Source: Vibrio barjaei
GTDB lineage: Bacteria; Pseudomonadota; Gammaproteobacteria; Enterobacterales; Vibrionaceae
Assembly (NCBI RefSeq): GCF_001639065.2
Contig: NZ_LQXO02000013.1
Coordinates: forward strand, 62,001 to 126,000
Direction: 5' to 3'
DNA length: 64,000 bases
Shown here: piece by piece, positions 44,263 to 52,053 of the stretch
Layout: the number at the start of each line of letters is the position of its first letter
Position numbering within the stretch: the stretch's first letter is position 1
The notes under the pieces: model-generated
Told to the model about the DNA's origin: nothing
Seen by the model: only the letters and a program-made list of their open reading frames with translations
Databases searched by the model: none
Position numbers and translations under genes: made by a program

Positions 44263-44916
44263 TTACTTCCTAATAGATTCAATCGCTTGCTTAAAACGAC
44301 AAGCATTTTGGTAGATTTTTTCAAATTCGTTGTTTGCAACGAGAGTGTTGTTGACCAAGTTAGAGCCAATACCAAACCCAACTGCGCCGGCTTTAGCGAA
44401 GTCTGGGATGTTGTCTGCATCAACACCACCAACAGCAATAAATTTAAGATCCGACAGGGGGGCACTTAATGCAGCTAGATATTCAGGTCCTAACAAACCA
44501 CCTGGAAACAGCTTGATAAAGTCAGCACCAGCTTCATTGGCTTGTACGGCTTCGGTTGGTGTCATGACGCCGGGTAAAGACACCATGTCGCATTCGCGAG
44601 TTGCTTTAATGACGTCGGCATTAAAGTCTGGGGAAACGATAAATTGTCCACCCAGGGCTTTGACAGCTTTGACTTGCTCCACCGTAGTGACGGTGCCTGC
44701 CCCGAAAATCAGTTTGTCTTGAAACTCGCTGGCGAGAATATCGAGTGCTGCCAACGTATTTTCGTCACCGTTTTTTCGGTCAAATGTCACTTCGACTAAA
44801 CGAATTCCGCCGCTGTAAAGTGCTTCCATCGTTGGGCGAACATTGTCCAGGTCAAGACCACGAACAATGGCAAACACCTGATGCTCTTCAATGGCGGCAA
44901 TAGTTGTTTGTCTCAT
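44263..44916 (-). CDS. KDPG/KDPGal aldolase (Eda/DgoA family)
   Basis: A 217-residue class I aldolase. Glu42 in LVEVTFD, GAGTVTTVEQV, SLPGVMTPTEA and the Schiff-base Lys in DFIKLFPG are all present. It splits 2-keto-3-deoxy-6-phospho-gluconate or -galactonate into pyruvate and glyceraldehyde 3-phosphate. It lies two bases from each neighbour in a tight operon with the matching kinase, so KDPGal is the likely substrate. Confidence 0.92.
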   Translation of the reverse strand: MRQTTIAAIEEHQVFAIVRGLDLDNVRPTMEALYSGGIRLVEVTFDRKNGDENTLAALDILASEFQDKLIFGAGTVTTVEQVKAVKALGGQFIVSPDFNADVIKATRECDMVSLPGVMTPTEAVQANEAGADFIKLFPGGLLGPEYLAALSAPLSDLKFIAVGGVDADNIPDFAKAGAVGFGIGSNLVNNTLVANNEFEKIYQNACRFKQAIESIRK

Positions 44917-44918
44917 GA

Positions 44919-45932
44919 TTACTGTTCCGAAATTGGTGTTTTGACACGCGCTACTGGATCGAGAGGCTCACCACCTAATAAGACGGCTTTCGCGTTTTCT
45001 GCGGCAATGCGACGACATTCTTGGAAAGCTTCTTGTGAAACATAAGCAACATGTGGTGTCACAATACAGTTGTCTAAACCAAAAATTGGGTTGTCATTAG
45101 GGTTCCAATTATCGAGTTTCGCAGGCTCTTCTTCTGGATCATCAAGACCGGCAGACGCTATCCAACCTTCAACAAGTGCTTTGTAAAGTGCTTTGTTATC
45201 AACAACTTTCCCGCGGGCACCATTAACAAGTACGGCATTCGACTTCATTTGACGTAGACGATCTTCATTGATTAAGCGGTCGGTTTCTGGTGTATGTGGA
45301 CACATCACATTAACGACGTCAGACGTACTGATCAGAGTATCAAGATCGACTTTCTCTACGCCAAAGGTGTTCATATAAGAACCTGATACATAAGGATCAA
45401 AAGAGATAACTTTGAAACCCAATGCAGTCATCTTTTTGGCGATGTTTTGGGCAATGCGACCAAAGCCAATCAAACCCCATGTAGAAGAGCGAAAACGTTT
45501 AGGAACTAAGCCGTCGATATCCCAGTGCCATTGGCCCTCATGGGTGAATTTGTTGTAGGCAGGAATGCGTCTAAACAGTGTCAAGCCTAGTGAAATTGAG
45601 TGATCAGCGACTTCATCAATACAGTAGTCTGGGACGTTAGATACTTTGATGCCGTGGTCATAACACGCTTCTACATCCAAAATATCCACGCCAATACCGT
45701 AACGACAGATGATCTTACAGTTGTCTAGCTGCTCAATAGTGGTGCGAGGGATTTTGGCATATTGCTGCAAAATAGCGTCAGCGTCTTTAGCTAACTCACC
45801 AAGTCCAATACCGGTTTTACATTTTAGGCCGATAACTTCTGCGCCAATTGGTTCCAAAACACTGCGCTCAATCTCCAGATCTGGATAGTCATAGTCGGAT
45901 ACATAGACTTTGAATTTGGTCTCAGCAGTCAT
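44919..45932 (-). CDS. D-2-hydroxyacid dehydrogenase (CtBP/glycerate dehydrogenase-like)
   Basis: A 337-residue protein. The NAD site is GLIGFGRIAQNIAKKM. The catalytic Arg lies in VNGARGKVVD, Glu in LDDPEEEP and His in VTPHVAYVS. This is the C-terminal-binding-protein-like group of D-isomer 2-hydroxyacid dehydrogenases. As first gene of the operon under operator B it may oxidise the C2 hydroxyl of a sugar acid or reduce a keto acid. Its link to a C2 epimerase in the regulon is suggestive. Confidence 0.88.
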   Translation of the reverse strand: MTAETKFKVYVSDYDYPDLEIERSVLEPIGAEVIGLKCKTGIGLGELAKDADAILQQYAKIPRTTIEQLDNCKIICRYGIGVDILDVEACYDHGIKVSNVPDYCIDEVADHSISLGLTLFRRIPAYNKFTHEGQWHWDIDGLVPKRFRSSTWGLIGFGRIAQNIAKKMTALGFKVISFDPYVSGSYMNTFGVEKVDLDTLISTSDVVNVMCPHTPETDRLINEDRLRQMKSNAVLVNGARGKVVDNKALYKALVEGWIASAGLDDPEEEPAKLDNWNPNDNPIFGLDNCIVTPHVAYVSQEAFQECRRIAAENAKAVLLGGEPLDPVARVKTPISEQ

Positions 45933-45970
45933 GTCACATCACCTCTTTGTTGTAATATTTGATATCTGAG

Positions 45971-45986
45971 ATCTAACATATCAGTT
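45971..45986. promoter_or_regulatory. regulon operator B
   Basis: ATCTAACATATCAGTT, 39 bases upstream of the dehydrogenase start (minus strand). A further partial copy (TGATATCTGAG) overlaps on its left, so two dimers may bind. Confidence 0.78.
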
Positions 45987-46102
45987 GAATTTTAAGATCG
46001 GAATTCTGATGTTTTCAAACTGTGATCAATCACAAGAAACTCGATATTTGACGGTATAATTGATGTTTTTGACTGTTTCTGGCGTTGTTTGAGGTCTATG
46101 AT

Positions 46103-46118
46103 ATCTGACATATCAGTA
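46103..46118. promoter_or_regulatory. regulon operator C
   Basis: ATCTGACATATCAGTA, 22 bases upstream of the TRAP small permease gene. With operator B it covers both arms of the divergent promoter region 45933-46140. Confidence 0.82.
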
Positions 46119-46140
46119 ATCAGGTAACGATGAGACTAGT

Positions 46141-46623
46141 ATGATGAAATGGTTAAATGACAATTTAGAAGCGGCCCTTGGCGGGTTACTTCTCGCGGGA
46201 ATTGTAATATTGATTACAGTCCAAGTAGTGATGCGGTATGTATTTCAAAATGCATTGTCTTGGTCTGAAGAGCTCACCTTATGGACGTTTATTTGGTTTA
46301 TTTGGATTGGTATCGCCTATGCTTTTAAAGAAAGAAAGCATGTAAAAGTTACGTTTTTCCAAGACCTACTTCCGGCGAAGGCAAAACGAGTACTAGAAAT
46401 TTTGATTGATGTTGCCATTGTTGCCTTCTTATTAACAATGGCATACCAGTCTTACAAGCTTATTACTCTTCCCTATGTTCTATCGCAAAAGTCAGTGGTG
46501 CTTAACCTTCCAATTGCCATTATGTATGCATCCGCTCCGGTAGGTTCGCTGCTATCCGTATTTAGAATTATTCAGTTTTACGTTGTAAAACCAACACAAA
46601 CATCATCGCCAGTAGAGGTATAA
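46141..46623 (+). CDS. TRAP transporter small permease (DctQ type)
   Basis: A 160-residue protein with four membrane helices. MRYVFQNALSWSEELTLWTF is the DctQ hallmark. It pairs with the large permease encoded two bases downstream and the binding protein encoded 1.5 kb away to import an organic acid driven by sodium. ATG 46144 is an alternative start. Confidence 0.92.
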   Translation: MMKWLNDNLEAALGGLLLAGIVILITVQVVMRYVFQNALSWSEELTLWTFIWFIWIGIAYAFKERKHVKVTFFQDLLPAKAKRVLEILIDVAIVAFLLTMAYQSYKLITLPYVLSQKSVVLNLPIAIMYASAPVGSLLSVFRIIQFYVVKPTQTSSPVEV

Positions 46624-46624
46624 A

Positions 46625-47911
46625 ATGTCTGGAATTATACTATTTTGCGCTTTGGGCCTCTTATTAATCCTAGGTATGCCCATTGCAATGAGTTTAGGAA
46701 TGAGCTCTCTGTTCGTGATGAGCTTTGTTGATGGAACGCCGCCACTAAGTTTGATGGCTCGCTCAATTGTGACTGGGGCTGATTCGTTCCCACTTATTGC
46801 TGTACCGCTGTTTGTTTTGGCTGGTGATTTGATGCAAAAAGGTGGTCTGTCTGCACGTATTATCGGTTTTGCATATTCTCTTGTTGGGCATATTCGAGCT
46901 TCTCTTTGTTACGTAAACGTGATTGCTTCCATGTTTTTCGCGGCTATTTCTGGTTCGGCGCCAGCAACGGTGGCAGCAATCGGCTCTAATATTATTCCTT
47001 CAATGACTCAGCAAGGTTATAAAAAGGATTTCTCATCAGCATTAACGGCATCTGCTGGCATGATTGGGGTTATGATTCCGCCAAGTATTCCATTTATTAT
47101 TTATGGTGTATCTGCAGAAGTCTCTATTGGTAAGTTATTCCTAGCTGGTATTATTCCAGGCGTTTTATTCGGACTTACCTTTATGGCAATGAGCCGAGTA
47201 GTTGTTCGCAATCAGCCTATTATGGATGTGGAACCTACGCCATTTTCATGGGCTGGAGTTGGTGCACAGTTTAAAGAATCAATTTGGGCTTTAATTGTTC
47301 CAGGTATTATTCTTGGTGGTATTTATGGTGGTGTATTTACACCAACTGAAGCAGGGGCGGTTGCGGTTGTTTATGCAGTGATTTGTGGTCTATTTATATA
47401 TAAAGAAATCTCATTCTCCGACTTGCCAAAAATATTCGCTCGTTCGACTCTAACATCAGCAACAATTCTAGTTCTTGTGGTATTTGCAGCAGCATTTGGT
47501 CGCTTGGTTACGTTTGAACAAATACCATCTGTGGTTGCTAGTACTCTGGTAGGACTGTCTGATAATCCAGTAGTCTTATTGCTATTAATTAATGGTATGT
47601 TGTTGATAATTGGTATGTTTATGGAGACCATTTCGGCGATTATCATACTTACCCCGATTCTATTACCTGTAGTCAAACAGATAGGCGTTGATCCTATTGT
47701 ATTTGGTGTAATATTAACGGTTAACTTGGCAATTGGTTTCTGTACCCCTCCGTTAGGAGTTAATATATTTGTTGCAAGCCAAGTTTCTAATGTAAGTATA
47801 GAGAAAATATCAAAAGCATTAATTCCATTCTTATTGTCGATGTTAGTATTATTATTGGCAGTTACATTTATACCAGAGCTGTCACTATTCCTTACAGAAT
47901 TAATTGGATAG
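46625..47911 (+). CDS. TRAP transporter large permease (DctM type)
   Basis: A 428-residue protein with 11-12 membrane helices. LFVLAGDLMQKGG, AAISGSAPATVAAIGS, MIPPSIPFIIYG and GIYGGVFTPTEAGAVAV are the DctM motifs. It is the transport channel. AGAGG precedes ATG 46625. A terminator follows the gene. Confidence 0.95.
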   Translation: MSGIILFCALGLLLILGMPIAMSLGMSSLFVMSFVDGTPPLSLMARSIVTGADSFPLIAVPLFVLAGDLMQKGGLSARIIGFAYSLVGHIRASLCYVNVIASMFFAAISGSAPATVAAIGSNIIPSMTQQGYKKDFSSALTASAGMIGVMIPPSIPFIIYGVSAEVSIGKLFLAGIIPGVLFGLTFMAMSRVVVRNQPIMDVEPTPFSWAGVGAQFKESIWALIVPGIILGGIYGGVFTPTEAGAVAVVYAVICGLFIYKEISFSDLPKIFARSTLTSATILVLVVFAAAFGRLVTFEQIPSVVASTLVGLSDNPVVLLLLINGMLLIIGMFMETISAIIILTPILLPVVKQIGVDPIVFGVILTVNLAIGFCTPPLGVNIFVASQVSNVSIEKISKALIPFLLSMLVLLLAVTFIPELSLFLTELIG

Positions 47912-47938
47912 TACTAATACTTTAGAGTAGTAAATAGG

Positions 47939-47967
47939 AGCCTTAGTTCATACTAAGGCTTTTTTTA
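47939..47967 (+). terminator. terminator after the TRAP large permease
   Basis: AGCCTTAG (47939-47946) pairs with CTAAGGCT (47953-47960), followed by seven T residues. Confidence 0.95.
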
Positions 47968-48052
47968 TTTCTAGTATTAATAAAAAGCGTTATATATTCG
48001 TGACCATTCTCACAGCAATAATTAGATTAGTCGGTAATAATTAACATCTAGC

Positions 48053-48068
48053 ATCTGATATGTCAGAT
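48053..48068. promoter_or_regulatory. regulon operator D (best copy)
   Basis: ATCTGATATGTCAGAT, the most symmetrical copy. Flanking CATCTA on the left and TAGATG on the right extend the palindrome to about 30 bases. It lies 100 bases before the TRAP binding-protein gene. Confidence 0.85.
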
Positions 48069-48167
48069 GTTAGATGAAATGAAGAATATTTATATTGTTG
48101 CTGCACGCTATGTAGCGGCCTTTAACGATGAACCAGAGTCACCCTGCAAACGAGAAACGAGGGCACA

Positions 48168-49163
48168 ATGAAAAAACTAATTATGGCTACCGCGGTATCT
48201 ATGCTCGCACTATCAACTTCAGTAATGTCAGCAACGACAATCCGAATTGGACATGGTGCTAATGAAAACTATCACTTACATAGAGCTCTAGAAAAATTCA
48301 AAGAAGACGTTGAGACGAAATCAGAGGGTAAGTTCGAAGTCCAGATTTTTGCCAACTCTCAAATGGGCCCTGACCGTGAGATGATTGAAGGTGTTCAATC
48401 TGGCATGCTTCAAATGGCGGTATCTCCTTCTTCTTTTTATTCATCTTGGGACCCATCCTTTGACGTAGTAGAACTTCCATTCATCTACCCAAGTAAGCAA
48501 GCGGCACTGGATACGGTACATAGCCCAGCTGGCGATAAGTTGCTAACAAAACTTAACAACATGAACCTTCAAGGTATCGGTTGGTTGGAGAATGGTGTTC
48601 GTCACGTTACAAACAACAGCCGTCCAGTAGAAACGCCTGAAGATCTAAAAGGCTTGAAAATCAGAACAATGAAGGTTCCTGCGCATGTTAAAACCTTCAA
48701 CTCGCTCAATGCTTCGGCAACACCAATGAACTTTGGTGAAGTTTACTCTGGACTTCAGCAGGGAGTGATTGATGGTCAAGAGAACCCAATCGCGCATATC
48801 TACGCTCAACGTTTCTATGAAGTGCAGGATTACGTAAGTCTAACCAGTCACGTAGTTACCTTCTACATCCCAGTCATGAACCTAGAGTTCTGGCATGGCC
48901 TGTCTGCAGAAGACCAAGCTTTGATCAAAGACTCTATGCGCAGTGCAGAAATCTATCAACAGGAGCTAGTGTCTGCGGAAGAAGGTCAACAGATTGAAGA
49001 GTTTAAGAAGCAGGGCACACAAGTGAACGCATTGAGTGAAGAACAACTTCAACTATTTATTGATGCGACTGAACCAGTACGTCAAGAGTACAAAGAAAAA
49101 CTAGGTGCTGAAGTCTATGACGCATGGATGGCAACTATTCAAGAAGTGACATCTAAAAGCTAA
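48168..49163 (+). CDS. TRAP transporter solute-binding protein (DctP type)
   Basis: A 331-residue protein with a 22-residue signal peptide cleaved after MSA. EMIEGVQSGMLQMA, DLKGLKIRTMKVP (the Arg that pairs with substrate carboxylate), EVYSGLQQGVIDGQENP and a helical C-terminus are DctP features. The conserved Arg implies an acidic substrate. GAGGG precedes ATG 48168. It is cotranscribed with the LarA-like gene through a hairpin. Confidence 0.94.
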   Translation: MKKLIMATAVSMLALSTSVMSATTIRIGHGANENYHLHRALEKFKEDVETKSEGKFEVQIFANSQMGPDREMIEGVQSGMLQMAVSPSSFYSSWDPSFDVVELPFIYPSKQAALDTVHSPAGDKLLTKLNNMNLQGIGWLENGVRHVTNNSRPVETPEDLKGLKIRTMKVPAHVKTFNSLNASATPMNFGEVYSGLQQGVIDGQENPIAHIYAQRFYEVQDYVSLTSHVVTFYIPVMNLEFWHGLSAEDQALIKDSMRSAEIYQQELVSAEEGQQIEEFKKQGTQVNALSEEQLQLFIDATEPVRQEYKEKLGAEVYDAWMATIQEVTSKS

Positions 49164-49192
49164 GTAGTAACAAATTCTACATCCACGGTTTG

Positions 49193-49220
49193 GGAGGGCA
49201 GTGCCCTCTCTTTTCGTTTT
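49193..49220 (+). terminator. attenuating terminator between binding protein and LarA-like gene
   Basis: GAGGGC (49194-49199) pairs with GCCCTC (49203-49208), followed by TCTTTTCGTTTT. It is a weak terminator that would give more binding protein than enzyme from one promoter. Confidence 0.7.
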
Positions 49221-49242
49221 CATTCTTGGTGAGAAGTAAGTC

Positions 49243-50538
49243 ATGTTTGATAGAGAAATAAAGTTTACGTTAGATGGTGGCTTTGAGTGCGAGCTACCTA
49301 AAATGGTGAAGGTGAGTCAGCACTTTAGCCGAAACAAGTTGGAAGATATTCCTCAGCGTATAAACCAAGAATTAGCACGTTACCCTAACCCAGAACGTTT
49401 GCAGGGACAATGCTTGGCCATTACGGTTGGTAGTCGTGGGATCTCTGGGCTAATACCAGTGCTCCAACAAACGATACAGTTTTTAAAGCGCCATGGTGCT
49501 ATCCCTTTTATTGTTCCTTCTATGGGTAGTCATGGTTCGGCGAATGCTGAAGGGCAAACCAAGATACTGGCAACTTACGGCATTACAGAAAGCTCGATGA
49601 AGGTACCTATCGTTTCCTCCATGGAGGTTATTGAAGTTGCTCAAATGTCCGATGGAGTCTCGCTTTACTTAGATAGGGTGGCGATGGAAGCAGACGGCAT
49701 TATTCTGTGTAACAAAATTAAACCTCATGCTGATTTCAAAGGTCAGGTCGAAAGCGGTTTGTTGAAAATGCTGTGTATTGGGTTAGGGAATCACGTTGGT
49801 GCTTCATCACTTCATCGTTATGGGTTCCATAACTTTCATCGAGTAATTCCGGAAGCAGGAGGACGTTTGCTTGAACAAATCAATGTGCCTTTCGCTATTG
49901 GCTTAGTAGAGAATGCTTATGATGAGTTAATGGATATTGAGGTAGTAGAACAAGCCGATATCTTATCACTCGAACCGAAGTACTTGGAAAAAGCCAAACA
50001 GAATATCGCGACGATTAAGATACCGGATATCGATGTGCTGATTATTCAAGAAATCGGCAAGAACATCAGTGGTGAAGGGATGGATCCGAACGTGACGGGA
50101 CGTCCGGGCTCAGGTGTCAGTGGCTTTACTGGGCCTAATATTTCAAGCACTGTAGTGCTTTCTCTTACAGAAGCAACTCACGGTAATGGCGTTGGGATTG
50201 GCATGGCTGACATAACTACTCGTCAATTGGTGCAAAACCTAGACTTCTCCGCGATGTACACTAACGCAGCGACGGCGGGTACGTTAGCGACTGCAAAGAT
50301 CCCCATGGTTATGGGGAATGACCGAGAAGCGATTGTATTTGCGCTGAAAACAGGACCGATTCATGATATTCAGAATGCGAAAATCGTGTGGATAAAAAAC
50401 ACGCTTGAACTCGACAATATTTATGTATCAGAAGGGCTTAAAGATGTCGTCGAGTCGCTAGAGGGCGTAGTGTGTATTTCGGAGTCGATAGCGTTTGCGT
50501 TTGATGAATCAGGCGGTCTATTGCCTTGGACTGAATAG
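49243..50538 (+). CDS. LarA-superfamily nickel-pincer racemase/epimerase, substrate unknown
   Basis: A 431-residue protein of the DUF2088/lactate racemase domain family. Residues matching those known in L. plantarum LarA can be placed by spacing: His97 (MGSHGS) for His108, His162 (KPHADF) for His174, Lys175 (ESGLLKM) for the pincer-bearing Lys184 and His191 for His200. LarA enzymes invert the carbon next to a carboxylate by hydride transfer on a nickel-pincer nucleotide. Cofactor genes larB, larE and larC follow convergently. Among keto-deoxy sugar-acid genes, aldonate or aldarate C2 epimerisation is likelier than lactate racemisation. Confidence 0.85.
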   Translation: MFDREIKFTLDGGFECELPKMVKVSQHFSRNKLEDIPQRINQELARYPNPERLQGQCLAITVGSRGISGLIPVLQQTIQFLKRHGAIPFIVPSMGSHGSANAEGQTKILATYGITESSMKVPIVSSMEVIEVAQMSDGVSLYLDRVAMEADGIILCNKIKPHADFKGQVESGLLKMLCIGLGNHVGASSLHRYGFHNFHRVIPEAGGRLLEQINVPFAIGLVENAYDELMDIEVVEQADILSLEPKYLEKAKQNIATIKIPDIDVLIIQEIGKNISGEGMDPNVTGRPGSGVSGFTGPNISSTVVLSLTEATHGNGVGIGMADITTRQLVQNLDFSAMYTNAATAGTLATAKIPMVMGNDREAIVFALKTGPIHDIQNAKIVWIKNTLELDNIYVSEGLKDVVESLEGVVCISESIAFAFDESGGLLPWTE

Positions 50539-50548
50539 CAATCGTTAC

Positions 50549-50575
50549 AAAGGGCTCATCTGAGCCCTTTTTCTT
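50549..50575. terminator. bidirectional terminator between LarA-like and larB
   Basis: AAAGGGCTC (50549-50557) and GAGCCCTTT (50562-50570) form a perfect nine-base stem with a T tract. Confidence 0.92.
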
Positions 50576-50581
50576 TTGTGA

Positions 50582-51244
50582 TCAATTATGCTGGAAACTG
50601 TTTAGTAGCTTGATCGCTGCGCAGGCCGCACCAAATCCATTATCAATATTCATCGTCATGACGCCTGCAGCACAACTCCCCAAGCAAGAGTGTAGGGCGA
50701 GCTCACCGCCATTTGACACACCGTAGCCAACAGAAGTGGGCACTGCAATAATAGGTCTAGGTGTTAGACCGGCCAAAACCGTTGGCAGTGCCGCTTCCAT
50801 ACCCGCGACTGCGATTATGATCTTGGCCTTGTTAATGTCTTCCAGTGCATTTGTTAAGCGCCACAACGCAGAAACTCCAATATCTTCATACAGTGAAGCA
50901 CTCACGCCATGATAGTTTAACGTCCGTAAGATTTCATGACAGATGCTAGTATCCGAAGACCCTCCTGACACGATAGCAATAGGGCTTTCTTGTTGTGTAA
51001 GGTCTGTTATTGTTCCCAAAATAGCGGTTTCAGAAACAGAGCAATAAGATAGCTTTGGATGAAAGGTGGGACTTAAAGATTGCCACTTTTCTAGTGATAA
51101 GCGAGTGAACAACATTCGCGCATCTCGTTCTAGAGCCATTTGAATAATCTGTTCTATTTGAAGCGGGCTCTTGCTAGAACATAAGATAGCTTCTTCAACA
51201 CCACAGCGTTGCTTGCGTTCAAAATCGATTATTATGCCTGACAT
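50582..51244 (-). CDS. larB: nickel pincer cofactor biosynthesis protein LarB
   Basis: A 220-residue protein. AIVSGGSSDTSICHE, EDIGVSALWRL, AGMEAALPTVLAGL followed by AVPTSVGYG, and NIDNGFGAA are the LarB motifs of the AIR-carboxylase-like fold. LarB carboxylates and hydrolyses nicotinic acid adenine dinucleotide, the first step to the pincer cofactor. It overlaps the larE stop by 13 bases. Confidence 0.93.
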   Translation of the reverse strand: MSGIIIDFERKQRCGVEEAILCSSKSPLQIEQIIQMALERDARMLFTRLSLEKWQSLSPTFHPKLSYCSVSETAILGTITDLTQQESPIAIVSGGSSDTSICHEILRTLNYHGVSASLYEDIGVSALWRLTNALEDINKAKIIIAVAGMEAALPTVLAGLTPRPIIAVPTSVGYGVSNGGELALHSCLGSCAAGVMTMNIDNGFGAACAAIKLLNSFQHN

Positions 51245-52053
51245 TCTTTCTCTCCAATAAACGCACTGCCTCTCTGGTAGGGCATAAACTGAATGGGAAC
51301 GGAAGCCTCAAATTTTCTGGCTATGACCGTTATTTGCTGTGTTAGTACTTTAATGTCAGATTCACTTAGGGCTGTTATGGTTTGAGTATCAAGCTCTATG
51401 CTCAAACGCTGCTTTTGAACACGACAACGAAGCGTATTACTTTCTACTTTGGTTCGTAAGTATTGTTCGACCGAATTGACCAAATTTAAGTTACTTTCAT
51501 TGATGTAAATACCGGTTTCTATCCTGCTGGCTAAGCAAGGAGAAGCTGGCAACTTAGACAGCTTAGGTAGTCCTAACTGTTTAGCAATATCACGGATATC
51601 TTGCTTATTGATTGAAGCGTCGACAAAAGGATGCACCACTTGGTGTTCCTTTGCAGCGATTAAGCCAGGTCGGTAATCATCTAAATCGTCTAAGTTTGTG
51701 CCTGATACCACTTGTCCAAATGATAAGCTTCCGAGTGTCGTGTAGAGGCATGATTTACAGTAGTAGCAGCGATTGACAGGGTTGGATTGGTAGTTTGGAG
51801 TATCTATCTCGCCGCTTTCCACAAACATCATATTCCATCCGTACCTGGTAGCAAAGTCCTCAATCCGCTGGGTATCTTGTGGCGGGACTGCGGGAGAGAT
51901 GGAGTGAACCATTTTTGCGTTGGCACCCAACACCCGGTGAGCAACAAAGGCGAGTGTCATGCTGTCTACACCGCCACTTACCGCAACAGTGACCTTACCA
52001 AGTTGTTGGAGTTGATTTTCTAATCTCTCAATCTTGTTGTTTATTGAATTCAT
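51232..52053 (-). CDS. larE: ATP-dependent sulfur transferase LarE
   Basis: A 273-residue protein. The PP-loop is SGGVDS. RCYYCKSCLYTTLG and PASPCLASRIETG are the LarE motifs; the Cys of PCLASR is at the place of the sulfur-donating Cys known in L. plantarum. Further Cys residues (CYYCKSC, LRCRV) exist, so use of an iron-sulfur cluster cannot be ruled in or out. It converts the two carboxylates of the LarB product to thiocarboxylates. It overlaps larC by 26 bases. Confidence 0.93.
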   Translation of the reverse strand: MNSINNKIERLENQLQQLGKVTVAVSGGVDSMTLAFVAHRVLGANAKMVHSISPAVPPQDTQRIEDFATRYGWNMMFVESGEIDTPNYQSNPVNRCYYCKSCLYTTLGSLSFGQVVSGTNLDDLDDYRPGLIAAKEHQVVHPFVDASINKQDIRDIAKQLGLPKLSKLPASPCLASRIETGIYINESNLNLVNSVEQYLRTKVESNTLRCRVQKQRLSIELDTQTITALSESDIKVLTQQITVIARKFEASVPIQFMPYQRGSAFIGEKECQA

